DNA from: DASPKM01 sp035628135
Lineage (GTDB): Bacteria > Bacteroidota > Bacteroidia > Chitinophagales > Chitinophagaceae
DNA length: 64,000 nt
Direction of reading: 5' to 3'
Assembly (NCBI GenBank): GCA_035628135.1
Contig: DASPKM010000006.1
Coordinates: 868,001-932,000, forward strand
This document shows positions 26,222-35,315 of the stretch, one piece after another (within the stretch, counting starts at the first letter, position 1; every line of letters begins with the position of its first letter). The translations under genes and the position numbers were made by a program. The notes below the pieces were generated by a model. The model did no database searches. It was not told the origin of the DNA and worked only from the letters and a program-made list of their open reading frames with translations.

Positions 26222-27871
26222 ATGAAAAAGCTTGTGTTGTTTTTTTGCGTGTACAGCGTGGCGTTTGCCCATGCTCAAACCAAAAACGATTCCATTCAAC
26301 AGGTACGGGAATTTGCCAGGTGGTACGACCTCGAGTACACCGTTGCCGAGGCGGATTCCGTGCTGGGTGAGTTGCGGGACAATACCAATACCTACCGCAA
26401 CATGCATCGCACTTATCCCAAAAACGACCTGCCTTACCCATTTGCATTTCAACCCGCGCCTTATGGTTATAAAATACCGGACAAGCAGGCAAAGATCAAT
26501 TGGGACATTCCCGCCAATGTAACGGTGCCCAGTAACCGAAACGATCTGGCGTTTTATTCCATCCCGCAGCTAGCATCACTCATAAAAAATAAGAAGATCA
26601 CATCTGTTGACCTCACCCGCTTTTTCATCGACCGGTTGAAAAAATGGGGCGATACGCTGGAATGCGTTATAACCCTCACCGAAGAACTGGCAATGCGGGA
26701 AGCAAAACAAGCCGACGATGACCTGAAAAAAGGCATTTACCGTGGCCCGCTGCACGGCATTCCCTATGGATTGAAAGACCTTTTTGCTGTAAAAGGATAC
26801 AAGACCACGTGGGGCTCCACACCGTACAAAGACCAGGTAATAGATGAAGACGCATTTGTATATACCCAATTGAAAAAGGCAGGGGCTGTGCTTTGCGCCA
26901 AGCTTTCGTTGGGCGCACTGGCTTTTGATAACCGCTGGTTCGGCGGTTTTACAAGAAATCCTTGGAACCTTCCACAAGGATCGAGCGGGTCTTCTGCCGG
27001 TTCGGCGGCTGCGGTAGTTGCAGGATTGTTGCCATTTACTATCGGAACAGAAACCCTGGGATCGATCGTTTCTCCTTCAACAAGGTGCGGCGCTACGGGC
27101 TTGCGCCCTACATTCGGCACAGTGAGCAGGAGCGGTGCGATGGTGTTGTGCTGGAGCCTCGACAAGACCGGCCCTATTTGCAGGAGCGCGGAGGACGCGG
27201 CCATCGTATATTATTATATCAAAGGCACCGATGGCAAGGATCCCGGTTCGGTGGACCATGCATTCAACTATAACAGCAAGACAGACCTGAAAAAACTGCG
27301 CATAGCCTATGCCGAGAATTATTTCAACAGGTTGCCGAAGGACGCGCTGGAATGGAAAGTGATCGAACAATACCGCGCACTCGGGCTTAACGTGCAGCCG
27401 GTACAGTTCCCCGACTCCGCATTATATCCTTTTAATATAGTGGACATTGTTTTAAGCGCTGAATCAGCCGCCGCCTTCGATGAGCTTACCCGCAGCAACA
27501 GGGATGATCTTATCGAAAGACAGGACAAAAATTTCTGGCCGAATATTTTCCGCGGCGCAAGGTTCATTCCCGCCACGGAATACATCAATGCCAACCGCTA
27601 CCGCAGCAACCTGTGCAAGGGAATGAACGAGTTCATGAAGAATTACGATGTGTTGATCGTACCCACCTATGCGGGAAGGCAATTATCTATTACCAACCTG
27701 AGCGGACATCCCGTAGTGTGCATGCCCATGGGCTTCAACCAGCGCGGACTGCCGGTAAGCATTACCCTGATCGGCAATTTATACGATGAGGCAAGCATAT
27801 TGGTTGCGGCAAAAGCCTACCAGGACAAAACGGAGCACAACAAGAAGCATCCGCAAAAATTTTTACAATAA
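26222..27871 (+). CDS. Amidase-signature-family amidohydrolase, exported
   Basis: The 549-residue protein has a signal peptide (MKKLVLFFCVYSVAFAHAQ). The amidase signature is intact: Lys185 (HGIPYGLKDLFAVKG), the Ser-rich loop GSSGSSAGSAA (253-263) and the nucleophile Ser281 (GTETLGSIVSPS). Together they make the Ser-cisSer-Lys triad that hydrolyses amide bonds. Length is typical for the exported amidases of Bacteroidota. The start ATG at 26222 is chosen over a TTG six bases earlier because it begins the signal peptide. It is the first gene of a five-gene operon with gaps of 13 and 19 bp and then overlap or one base. Confidence 0.92.
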   Translation: MKKLVLFFCVYSVAFAHAQTKNDSIQQVREFARWYDLEYTVAEADSVLGELRDNTNTYRNMHRTYPKNDLPYPFAFQPAPYGYKIPDKQAKINWDIPANVTVPSNRNDLAFYSIPQLASLIKNKKITSVDLTRFFIDRLKKWGDTLECVITLTEELAMREAKQADDDLKKGIYRGPLHGIPYGLKDLFAVKGYKTTWGSTPYKDQVIDEDAFVYTQLKKAGAVLCAKLSLGALAFDNRWFGGFTRNPWNLPQGSSGSSAGSAAAVVAGLLPFTIGTETLGSIVSPSTRCGATGLRPTFGTVSRSGAMVLCWSLDKTGPICRSAEDAAIVYYYIKGTDGKDPGSVDHAFNYNSKTDLKKLRIAYAENYFNRLPKDALEWKVIEQYRALGLNVQPVQFPDSALYPFNIVDIVLSAESAAAFDELTRSNRDDLIERQDKNFWPNIFRGARFIPATEYINANRYRSNLCKGMNEFMKNYDVLIVPTYAGRQLSITNLSGHPVVCMPMGFNQRGLPVSITLIGNLYDEASILVAAKAYQDKTEHNKKHPQKFLQ

Positions 27872-27884
27872 CAGCAATTATTAT

Positions 27885-29513
27885 ATGAAAAAAGCGCTTC
27901 CTCTCCTATGCCTGGGATTCTTATTTGCCTGCCAGAAAAAACCCGCCGACCTGCTGGTGTTCAACGCCACCATTTATACAGTGGACTCGGCCTTTAGCAC
28001 CGCTGAAGCAATGGCCATTAAAGATGGAAAGATCGTTGCAGTGGGCAAGTCTGCAGACCTGCGCGAACAGTTCGAGGCGAAGGATACGCTGAATGCTGAA
28101 GGCAAATTCATTTATCCAGGTTTCATTGATGCACATGCGCATTTTTATCGATATGGATTGTACCTGCGCACCGTTGACCTGGTAGGAACAACCAGTTGGG
28201 AAGAGATCATTCAGAAACTGACAGCATTTGCAGCGCAAAATCCTGATGGATGGCTCACCGGCCGCGGATGGGACCAGAACGACTGGGCCGTGAAAGAATT
28301 TCCTACCAGGGATAAGTTAGATGAACTATTTCCCAACCGCCCCGTATTACTTGTACGCATAGATGGGCACGCAGCCATCGCCAACCAGGCAGCGTTGAAC
28401 ATTGCGGGCGTTACACCGGGCATGTCGCTGACCGGCGGCTCTTTTGAAACAAGAAATGGAAAGCTTACCGGCATTCTTATCGACAATGCGATCGATGCCG
28501 TTACCGGCAAAATTCCCGCAGCCACCCTGCCCCAAATGAAGAAAGGCGTTCTGGACGCGCAAAGCAATTGCTTTGCGGTAGGACTTACCACGGTAGATGA
28601 TTGCGGGCTCGATTACAATGAAGTGCAATTCATCGACAGCATGCAACGCACCGGCGAACTCAAGATGCGCGTGTATGCCATGCTAAGCGATGCAAAAAAG
28701 AATTATGATTTCCTGATAGATAAAGGCAAGATCAAAACAGACCGCCTGAACGTGCGGGCCTTTAAGGTATATGGAGATGGCGCGCTCGGTTCGCGGGGAG
28801 CTTGCCTTTTGCAACCTTATGCAGACAGGCCGGGCTGGAGCGGATTTTTATTGAGCAGCAAGGAACATTTCGATTCGGTGGCAAGTGTTTTACACGGCAG
28901 GGGATTCCAGATGTGCACACACGCCATCGGCGATTCGGGTAACCGCGTTATCCTCAACACTTATGCTAAATACCTGAAAGGAAAGAACGACCTGCGTTGG
29001 CGCATCGAGCACGCCCAGGTAGTAAATGAAAATGATTTTAAATTGTTCGGCGATTACAACATTATTCCATCTGTTCAGCCCACGCATGCCACCAGCGATA
29101 TGTATTGGGCCGGTGACCGTCTTGGCAAAGAACGGGAAAAGGGCGCCTATGCATTCAATGACCTGCTAAAACAAAACGGCTGGATACCGCTGGGCACCGA
29201 TTTTCCTGTGGAAGACATCAGTCCTTTCAAAACATTTTATGCGGCCGTTGTAAGAAAAGATGCAAAAGGATGGCCCGCGGACGGGTATCAGATGAACAAC
29301 GCATTAAGCCGGGAACATACGCTGCGCGGCATGACCATCTGGGCTGCGCGTTCCAATTTCGAAGAGCATGAAAAGGGCAGCCTGGAAGCAGGAAAATTTG
29401 CCGACTTCGTAATACTGGACAATGACCTTATGAAGGCGCCCGACACCGCGTTGCTGAACATTATCGTTTTAAAAACGTATCTCAATGGGGAAAAGGTTTA
29501 TGAGAAAAAATGA
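27885..29513 (+). CDS. YtcJ-type amidohydrolase lipoprotein
   Basis: The 542-residue protein has a lipobox LFAC (Cys16), followed by the metal-dependent hydrolase fold of the amidohydrolase-3 branch. The fold shows NATIYTVD, GFIDAHAHFYRYG with the first metal His pair, GRGWDQNDW, LRVRIDGH-like LLVRIDGHAAIANQ, the carbamylated-Lys region AFKVYGDGALGSRGA, then CTHAIGDSGNR, RIEHAQ and LGTDFPVE. Relatives hydrolyse N-acyl or cyclic amides. The gene is 13 bp after the amidase and 19 bp before the GntP permease. The ATG at 27885 is chosen at the lipoprotein signal; an upstream in-frame start would overlap the amidase. Confidence 0.92.
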   Translation: MKKALPLLCLGFLFACQKKPADLLVFNATIYTVDSAFSTAEAMAIKDGKIVAVGKSADLREQFEAKDTLNAEGKFIYPGFIDAHAHFYRYGLYLRTVDLVGTTSWEEIIQKLTAFAAQNPDGWLTGRGWDQNDWAVKEFPTRDKLDELFPNRPVLLVRIDGHAAIANQAALNIAGVTPGMSLTGGSFETRNGKLTGILIDNAIDAVTGKIPAATLPQMKKGVLDAQSNCFAVGLTTVDDCGLDYNEVQFIDSMQRTGELKMRVYAMLSDAKKNYDFLIDKGKIKTDRLNVRAFKVYGDGALGSRGACLLQPYADRPGWSGFLLSSKEHFDSVASVLHGRGFQMCTHAIGDSGNRVILNTYAKYLKGKNDLRWRIEHAQVVNENDFKLFGDYNIIPSVQPTHATSDMYWAGDRLGKEREKGAYAFNDLLKQNGWIPLGTDFPVEDISPFKTFYAAVVRKDAKGWPADGYQMNNALSREHTLRGMTIWAARSNFEEHEKGSLEAGKFADFVILDNDLMKAPDTALLNIIVLKTYLNGEKVYEKK

Positions 29514-29532
29514 TTAACCAACGCAATCCGGC

Positions 29533-30846
29533 ATGACAATTCTTACGGTCCTGCTATGCATCATTGCCTTTGTGCTCCTCATCACCTGGGGTAAGGTAAA
29601 TGCTTTCCTTGCATTTCTGGTCATTTCAATCGCAACCGGATTGTTGCTCGGCGTTCCATTCAATAAGATCACGGGCTCAGTGCAAAAGGGCATTGGCGAT
29701 ATGGTAGGTTCATTGCTGGTGATCATTGCCCTGGGAGCCATGTTGGGCAAGCTGGTATCGGAGAGCGGCGCCGCGCAAAAGATCAGCAGCACTTTAGTGA
29801 ATGCATTCGGCAAAAAAAATATTCAATGGGCATTGATGCTGACGGGCTTTATCGCGGGACTGCCATTATTTTATAATGTAGGATTCGTATTGCTGATACC
29901 CTTACTGTTTTCCGTAGCCTACCAATACAAATTACCCGTGGTATACACCGGATTGCCCATGCTGGCCGCACTATCGGTAACGCACGGCTTTCTGCCGCCG
30001 CATCCTTCGCCCACTGCGTTAGTAGGCCAGTTCAATGCAAGCATGGGACTTACGCTGCTGTACGGTTTGGCAATAGCCATTCCCGTTATACTCATTGCGG
30101 GCCCTTTGTTTTCCAAAACATTGAAGAACCTGCAGGCTACCCCGCTACAAACATTTCAGTCGAAGCCCTTGCCCGAAGATCAATTGCCGGGCGCATTCAA
30201 TAGTTTCATTACTTCGCTGCTGCCGGTGATCCTGCTCATCATCACTACGGTATACTTGTTCGTTGAAAACCCTATGGGCGAGGCCGGCTCTGTTGCGGCT
30301 TTCTTTTCCGATGCCACCATCATCATGATCATCTCGTTGGCAGTGGCTACATGGTCGTTGGGCCTCCGCAACGGCAGGCGCATGCAGGAGATCATGGGCT
30401 GGTTTGCCGAGGCGGTTAAGGATGTATCGCTGATATTATTGATTGTAGCGGGCGCCGGCGCGCTTAAGCAGGTTTTTGTAGACAGTGGCGTAAGCAACGA
30501 CATCGCGGCTATGTTACAAACTTCGTCGATGCACCCACTGGTATTAGGATGGCTGATAGCAGCCGTTATAAGGGTGTGCGTGGGCTCCGCAACAGTGGCG
30601 GGACTTACCGCGGCAGGCATCATTGCGCCTGTGATGAAGCATACCGATACCGATCCCAATCTGATGGTATTGTCGATCGGTGCGGGCAGCCTGATGTTCT
30701 CGCACGTGAACGATGCGGGCTTCTGGATGTTCAAGGAATATTTTAACCTGGGAATAAAAGATACCTTCCGTTCCTGGTCGCTTATGGAAACCATTATTTC
30801 CATCGCTGGCCTCGGCGGAGTGCTATTGTTAAATATGTTTGTGTGA
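29533..30846 (+). CDS. GntP-family permease
   Basis: The 437-residue membrane protein has about 12 hydrophobic helices. The GntP/gluconate-type signature is seen in GLPLFYNVGFVLLIPLLFSV, THGFLPPHPSPTALVGQF, AGAGALKQVFVDSGVS, VGSATVAGLTAAGIIAPV and GSLMFSHVNDAGFWMFKEYF. GntP proteins are proton symporters for gluconate, D-serine or other small hydroxy or amino acids. Here the neighbours are a D-threonine-aldolase-like enzyme and a dipeptidase rather than gluconate kinase, so an amino acid or D-amino acid substrate fits better than gluconate (inference). Its TGA overlaps the ATG of the next gene (TGATG). Confidence 0.92.
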   Translation: MTILTVLLCIIAFVLLITWGKVNAFLAFLVISIATGLLLGVPFNKITGSVQKGIGDMVGSLLVIIALGAMLGKLVSESGAAQKISSTLVNAFGKKNIQWALMLTGFIAGLPLFYNVGFVLLIPLLFSVAYQYKLPVVYTGLPMLAALSVTHGFLPPHPSPTALVGQFNASMGLTLLYGLAIAIPVILIAGPLFSKTLKNLQATPLQTFQSKPLPEDQLPGAFNSFITSLLPVILLIITTVYLFVENPMGEAGSVAAFFSDATIIMIISLAVATWSLGLRNGRRMQEIMGWFAEAVKDVSLILLIVAGAGALKQVFVDSGVSNDIAAMLQTSSMHPLVLGWLIAAVIRVCVGSATVAGLTAAGIIAPVMKHTDTDPNLMVLSIGAGSLMFSHVNDAGFWMFKEYFNLGIKDTFRSWSLMETIISIAGLGGVLLLNMFV

Positions 30847-31964
30847 TGAAACAAGCAAAAGAATGGTATGTCATCGATAATATAGACGAGGTGGACTCAC
30901 CGGCGCTCGTGCTCTATCCCGAACGCATAAACGAAAATATTCGGCAGGCCATGCGCATGGCAGGGAATGTGCATAGGCTGCGGCCCCATGTAAAGACCAA
31001 TAAATGCCGCGAGACCATGGAACTGATGACCGGCCGCGGAATTTACAAATTCAAATGCGCCACCATACCCGAAGCGGAAACCCTGGCCATGTGTAATGCT
31101 AAAGATGTACTGCTGGCCTATCAACCCGTTGCACCGAGATTGGAACGGCTGATATCGCTCATAAAAGAATATCCCTCTACGAAATTTTCCTGCCTCGTCG
31201 ATAACAAAGCAAGCGCACGGCTGATATCCGAAGCATGCAGGAACGCAAATGTGCAGCTTTCGGTGTATATCGATCTCGACCTTGGCATGCACCGCACAGG
31301 CATTGCACCCGGCGAAGCCACCCTGGAATTGTACGCATACTGCGCGGAACAATCCAACATACAACCTGTGGGATTGCATGCTTACGACGGCCATATAAGA
31401 AACCCAGATATAAACGACCGCACCATTGCATGCAATGATGCTTTTGCCGGGGTCATAAAACTAAAGGAGCTTATAGTATCGAGGGAACTTCCTGAACCCA
31501 TCATTATTGCAGGCGGTTCGCCTACTTTTCCCATTCACGCATTGCGTGAAGGAGTTGAGTGCAGCCCCGGCACATTCATTTACTGGGACCACGGTTATGC
31601 CACCATGTGCCCCGAACAACCTTTCCTGCCCGCGGCCGTGCTGGTTACAAGAGTTATTTCAACGCCGGGCCACACCAGGATATGCCTCGACCTGGGACAT
31701 AAAGGAGTAGCTGCGGAAAACCCGCTGTCCAGCCGCGCACATTTTCTGAATGCGCAAGGCCTTGTGCCTGTTTCGCAAAGCGAAGAGCACCTTGTAATGG
31801 AAGCCGGCCCCAACCACGGATATAATGTGGGTGACGTATTGTACGCGCTGCCCTTTCATGTTTGTCCTACCGTTGCCTTGTACGAACGCGCATACGTTGC
31901 AGAAAACAACAGGATCACCGGTGAATGGAAAACCATTGCACGAGATCGGAAATTAGTGTACTGA
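30846..31964 (+). CDS. D-threonine aldolase-like PLP enzyme (alanine racemase fold)
   Basis: This 372-residue PLP-dependent enzyme has the alanine-racemase-type N-terminal barrel. PLP Lys50 lies in RLRPHVKTNKC, followed by KFKCATIPEAETLA, LSVYIDLDLGMHRTGI, GLHAYDGHIR, IIAGGSPTFPIH and CSPGTFIYWDHGY. The C-terminal part has the metal-binding EAGPNHGYNVGD and PFHVCPTVALY typical of D-threonine aldolase and D-serine dehydratase. Products of such enzymes include glycine plus an aldehyde or pyruvate plus ammonia. It overlaps the permease stop by one base and is followed one base later by the dipeptidase. The precise substrate is open. Confidence 0.92.
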   Translation: MKQAKEWYVIDNIDEVDSPALVLYPERINENIRQAMRMAGNVHRLRPHVKTNKCRETMELMTGRGIYKFKCATIPEAETLAMCNAKDVLLAYQPVAPRLERLISLIKEYPSTKFSCLVDNKASARLISEACRNANVQLSVYIDLDLGMHRTGIAPGEATLELYAYCAEQSNIQPVGLHAYDGHIRNPDINDRTIACNDAFAGVIKLKELIVSRELPEPIIIAGGSPTFPIHALREGVECSPGTFIYWDHGYATMCPEQPFLPAAVLVTRVISTPGHTRICLDLGHKGVAAENPLSSRAHFLNAQGLVPVSQSEEHLVMEAGPNHGYNVGDVLYALPFHVCPTVALYERAYVAENNRITGEWKTIARDRKLVY

Positions 31965-31965
31965 T

Positions 31966-33039
31966 ATGTTCATCATCGACGCACACCTGGACCTGGCAAT
32001 GAATGCCATGGAATGGAACCGCGACCTGAGGTTGCCGGTGGAGGAGATCTGTGCGCGTGAAAAGGGCATGAACGACAAGCCCGACCGCGGCAACGCAGTG
32101 GTATCACTGCCCGCATTGCGGCAAGGCAATATCGGGTTGGTGGTGGCAACGCAAATTGCACGCTATGTCGCGCCCGGCGGCAACCTTCCCGGCTGGGCCT
32201 CTCCTGAACAAGCCTGGGCACAAACGCAGGGTCAGCTTGCGTGGTACCGCGCAATGGAAGCCGAAGGCGAAATGGTGCAGGTAACAGACCTCACTTCACT
32301 GGAACAACAAGTGGCGTTATGGAATAATGACAACACGCATCCTCAAAAACCGGTAGGGTACATTTTAAGCCTCGAAGGCGCGGACTCATTGGTAAACCTG
32401 CAGTACCTGGAAAAAGCGTACGCGTATGGATTACGCGCCATTGGTCCCGCGCATTACGGGCCGGGACGTTATGCAAATGGCACCAATTCATCCGGCGGTC
32501 TCAATGCACCCGGAAAACAATTGTTGAAGGAAATGGAACGGCTGGATATTATTTTGGATGCAACGCATTTATGCGACGATGCATTTTGGGATGCAATGGA
32601 CCATTTCAATGGGCATATATGGGCGAGCCATAACAATTGCAGGGCATTGGTGAACCACAACCGGCAGTTTACCGACGATCAGGTACGCGAGCTCATTCGC
32701 CACGGCGCGGTAATAGGTGGCGCACTGGATGCATGGATGATGGTGCCGGATTGGGTGCGCGGACAATCGACCCCGAGGCAAACACAATGCAGACTGGAAA
32801 CGCTCATCGATCATTTAGACCATATCTGCCAGATAGCGGGCAATGCATTGCACATCGGGCTGGGGTCTGATCTTGACGGGGCATTTGGAAAGGAACAATG
32901 CCCATACGACCTTGATACTATTGCGGGGCTTAGCCAGTATGAACACCTGCTCGCGAAGCGCGGGTATTCAGCTTCGGATATCAGGAATGTGCTGCATGGC
33001 AATTGGTTGCGTTTTCTTCGCGATGCCTGGAAGGTATAA
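31966..33039 (+). CDS. M19-family membrane dipeptidase-type enzyme
   Basis: The 357-residue zinc peptidase has the renal-dipeptidase layout: His7 and Asp9 (IIDAHLDLAMNA), the bridging Glu in YILSLEGADSLV, His residues in DATHLCDDAF and WASHNNCRALV, and Asp in IGLGSDLDGAFG. No signal peptide is present, so it should be cytoplasmic. M19 enzymes hydrolyse dipeptides, often with a D-residue or dehydro residue at the C-terminal side. Together with the neighbouring D-threonine-aldolase-like gene, this fits a route for peptides containing D-amino acids (inference). It is the last gene of the operon that begins at 26222. Confidence 0.93.
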   Translation: MFIIDAHLDLAMNAMEWNRDLRLPVEEICAREKGMNDKPDRGNAVVSLPALRQGNIGLVVATQIARYVAPGGNLPGWASPEQAWAQTQGQLAWYRAMEAEGEMVQVTDLTSLEQQVALWNNDNTHPQKPVGYILSLEGADSLVNLQYLEKAYAYGLRAIGPAHYGPGRYANGTNSSGGLNAPGKQLLKEMERLDIILDATHLCDDAFWDAMDHFNGHIWASHNNCRALVNHNRQFTDDQVRELIRHGAVIGGALDAWMMVPDWVRGQSTPRQTQCRLETLIDHLDHICQIAGNALHIGLGSDLDGAFGKEQCPYDLDTIAGLSQYEHLLAKRGYSASDIRNVLHGNWLRFLRDAWKV

Positions 33040-33231
33040 AACATACCCATTTACCCTGACCCCGCCCTGCATCTTCGACCGGCGTTTTCACTGCAATTAC
33101 TCACCGTACACCGCCTCCAGGTCCATAATCACCTAATTATCAATGTTCCCACTTTGAATATTAACATCACGTTGAAAAAACGGTACGGTAGTTGACAATT
33201 CTTAAGCGGACTATTTCGTTAGTTTGCAATT

Positions 33232-34074
33232 ATGTTGAATGAATCCCTGAAAATACGGATAGCTGTACTGGACCTTTATGAAGGGCAGGCCAATGAGGGC
33301 ATGCGCTGTATCCGTGAAATCCTGAACCAGTTCGGCGAATCCAACCATATTGACCTGGAATGGGATGAGTTTGAAGTACGCTTGCAACACCAATTACCTG
33401 ATTTTTCGTACGATATATACATTTCCAGCGGGGGCCCCGGCTCTCCGCTTGACAGCGAAGGCTCCGAATGGGAAAACAAATACTTTAACTGGCTAAGTAG
33501 CGTGAACGAATACAATGCTTCACCTGTTAACCAGTATAAAAAGCAGGTTTTCTTTATTTGCCACTCTTTCCAGTTGGCCTGCAGGTTTTTCCAGATCGCA
33601 AAGGTCACCAAACGCAAATCCAACGCTTTTGGGGTGTTTCCTGTCCACATGGAACCAGCCGGATTGGAAGAACCGGTGTTCGATGGCCTGAAAGATCCGT
33701 TCTATGCCGTAGATAGCCGCGACTACCAGGTAACAGAACCCTTTATCCGCCGGTTACATAAAATGGGCGGGAAAGTGTTGTGTATCGAAAAAGAGCGTCC
33801 GCATGTGCCGCTCGACCGCGCCATCATGGGCATTCGCTTCAACGAATACATGATCGGCACGCAATTCCATCCCGAAGCAGATCCCACAGGCATGACCATG
33901 TACCTGCTGCGCGACGATAAAAAGAAAACCGTGATTGAAAATCACGGAGAGGAAAAATGGCGCAGCATGATCGAGCATCTCAACGATCCCGATAAAATCC
34001 TGTGGACGTACTCGCACGTACTGCCTAATTTCCTGAACATCGCCGTTGAACATTTGCAGCGCGTGGAAGTATAA
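33232..34074 (+). CDS. Class I glutamine amidotransferase-like protein
   Basis: This 280-residue single-domain protein keeps the class I triad: Cys110 (FFICHSFQLA), His213 and Glu215 (GTQFHPEADPTG). The loop SSGGPGSP at 65-72 matches the oxyanion region. The nucleophile context CHSFQ differs from the usual C-x-G of GuaA/TrpG proteins, so it is a divergent branch. It is neither fused to nor next to GuaA, CarB or TrpE. It lies 29 bp before an ATP-grasp-like gene, which suggests ammonia or glutamine-derived nitrogen is fed to that enzyme, or that it cuts a gamma-glutamyl bond (inference). The region upstream has TTGACA and TTAGTTTG, a near match to a promoter. Confidence 0.85.
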   Translation: MLNESLKIRIAVLDLYEGQANEGMRCIREILNQFGESNHIDLEWDEFEVRLQHQLPDFSYDIYISSGGPGSPLDSEGSEWENKYFNWLSSVNEYNASPVNQYKKQVFFICHSFQLACRFFQIAKVTKRKSNAFGVFPVHMEPAGLEEPVFDGLKDPFYAVDSRDYQVTEPFIRRLHKMGGKVLCIEKERPHVPLDRAIMGIRFNEYMIGTQFHPEADPTGMTMYLLRDDKKKTVIENHGEEKWRSMIEHLNDPDKILWTYSHVLPNFLNIAVEHLQRVEV

Positions 34075-34103
34075 CGTATCTTCCTACGTATAATTTATCT
34101 GAG

Positions 34104-35297
34104 ATGATACCAGCGGTACGCCAGGCGTTCAATCAAGCATTTACCAAGGAGCGGTACGAAGCATTCTTGCAGGACCTTAACAGCAAACATCCGGGCGCCA
34201 TCGAGTTCCGCGTTGCGGAAACACCGGTTTTCATACCAAAACATTTTGCCACGCAACTCATCGATGCCTGCGAAAGCATCGTGGACGTTATTGTCGATCC
34301 GGGGTTCAAGCAATTGACCGAACGCTCCATTCCCTCCACTGATCTCGTGCCCGGTGAAAATGACCATACGCACATGATCGCATTCGACTTCGGCATTTGC
34401 ATCAGTGATGCGGGCGAGTTGGAGCCACAATTAATAGAGATGCAGGGCTTCCCTACCCTGTTTGCATTCCAGGCATATTATCCTGAAGTGGTCAAAAAAC
34501 ATTTTCCCGTTCCTGAAAATTTTTCGCACTACCTGGGGAATTACAACCGCGATACTTATCTCAGAGACCTTTCGGAAGTGATCAAAGGCAATGTGCCGAC
34601 AGAAAACACGGTACTGCTCGAAATAAAACCACACCAACAAAAAACACGCATCGATTTTTATTGCACGCAAGACTACCTCGGCATACAACCCGTGTGCATC
34701 ACAGAACTGATACAGGAAGGCCGGCAATTATTTTATATGAAGGATGGAAAGAAAACAGGCATCCACCGTATTTACAACCGCGTGATCTTCGACGACCTGA
34801 ACGCCCAAAAAGATTCATTGGGATCATTTGTTGACATTACACAGGACCTGGATGTAGAATGGATACCACATCCAAACTGGTTTTACCGAATCAGTAAATA
34901 TACATTGCCCTTCATCCGCCATCCTTACGTACCAAAAACCTATTTCCTGAACGAGGTGAAGCAACTTCCGCTCGATTTGGAGAATTATGTACTAAAGCCT
35001 TTGTTCTCCTTTGCGGGCCAGGGCGTGGTAATAGACCTTACGCGTGAAGACATTGAAGCGGTAAAAAGCCCCGAGAACTGGATACTGCAACACAAAGTAA
35101 CTTATGCGGAAGTTATAGAAACGCCCGACATTCCAGCCAAGGCCGAGATCCGCATCATGTACATCTGGAAGGACGGATGGGCAAGGCCAAAACCAGCCAT
35201 CAACCTGGCGCGATTGAGCAAGGGCAAAATGATCGGCGTGCGGTATAATAAAGATAAAGACTGGGTCGGCGGCAGCGTGTGCTTTTTTGAGGCGTGA
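34104..35297 (+). CDS. ATP-grasp-like (glutathionylspermidine-synthase-like) protein
   Basis: This 397-residue soluble protein is not firmly assigned. AFDFGICISDAGELEPQLIE followed by MQGFPTLFAF (94-122) looks like the metal-binding D...E-x-N/Q segment of circularly permuted ATP-grasp enzymes. YVLKPLFSFAGQGVVIDLT (295-313) looks like the nucleotide-binding Lys plus glycine-rich loop, and EIRIMYIWKDGW (348-359) like a late strand of that fold. If right, it forms an amide bond using ATP. It follows the class I amidotransferase by 29 bp and converges with a 187-residue unknown gene 18 bp away. The alternative is a conserved protein that has lost activity. The function is not known to me. Confidence 0.6.
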   Translation: MIPAVRQAFNQAFTKERYEAFLQDLNSKHPGAIEFRVAETPVFIPKHFATQLIDACESIVDVIVDPGFKQLTERSIPSTDLVPGENDHTHMIAFDFGICISDAGELEPQLIEMQGFPTLFAFQAYYPEVVKKHFPVPENFSHYLGNYNRDTYLRDLSEVIKGNVPTENTVLLEIKPHQQKTRIDFYCTQDYLGIQPVCITELIQEGRQLFYMKDGKKTGIHRIYNRVIFDDLNAQKDSLGSFVDITQDLDVEWIPHPNWFYRISKYTLPFIRHPYVPKTYFLNEVKQLPLDLENYVLKPLFSFAGQGVVIDLTREDIEAVKSPENWILQHKVTYAEVIETPDIPAKAEIRIMYIWKDGWARPKPAINLARLSKGKMIGVRYNKDKDWVGGSVCFFEA

Positions 35298-35315
35298 ATT
35301 CACAACTCACCACCA

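Noticed and set aside
24073..33039. Mobile element inserted into the amidoligase set
   Set aside because: No transposase, integrase, attachment site or flanking direct repeat was found, so the 'split' is only a reading of gene order.
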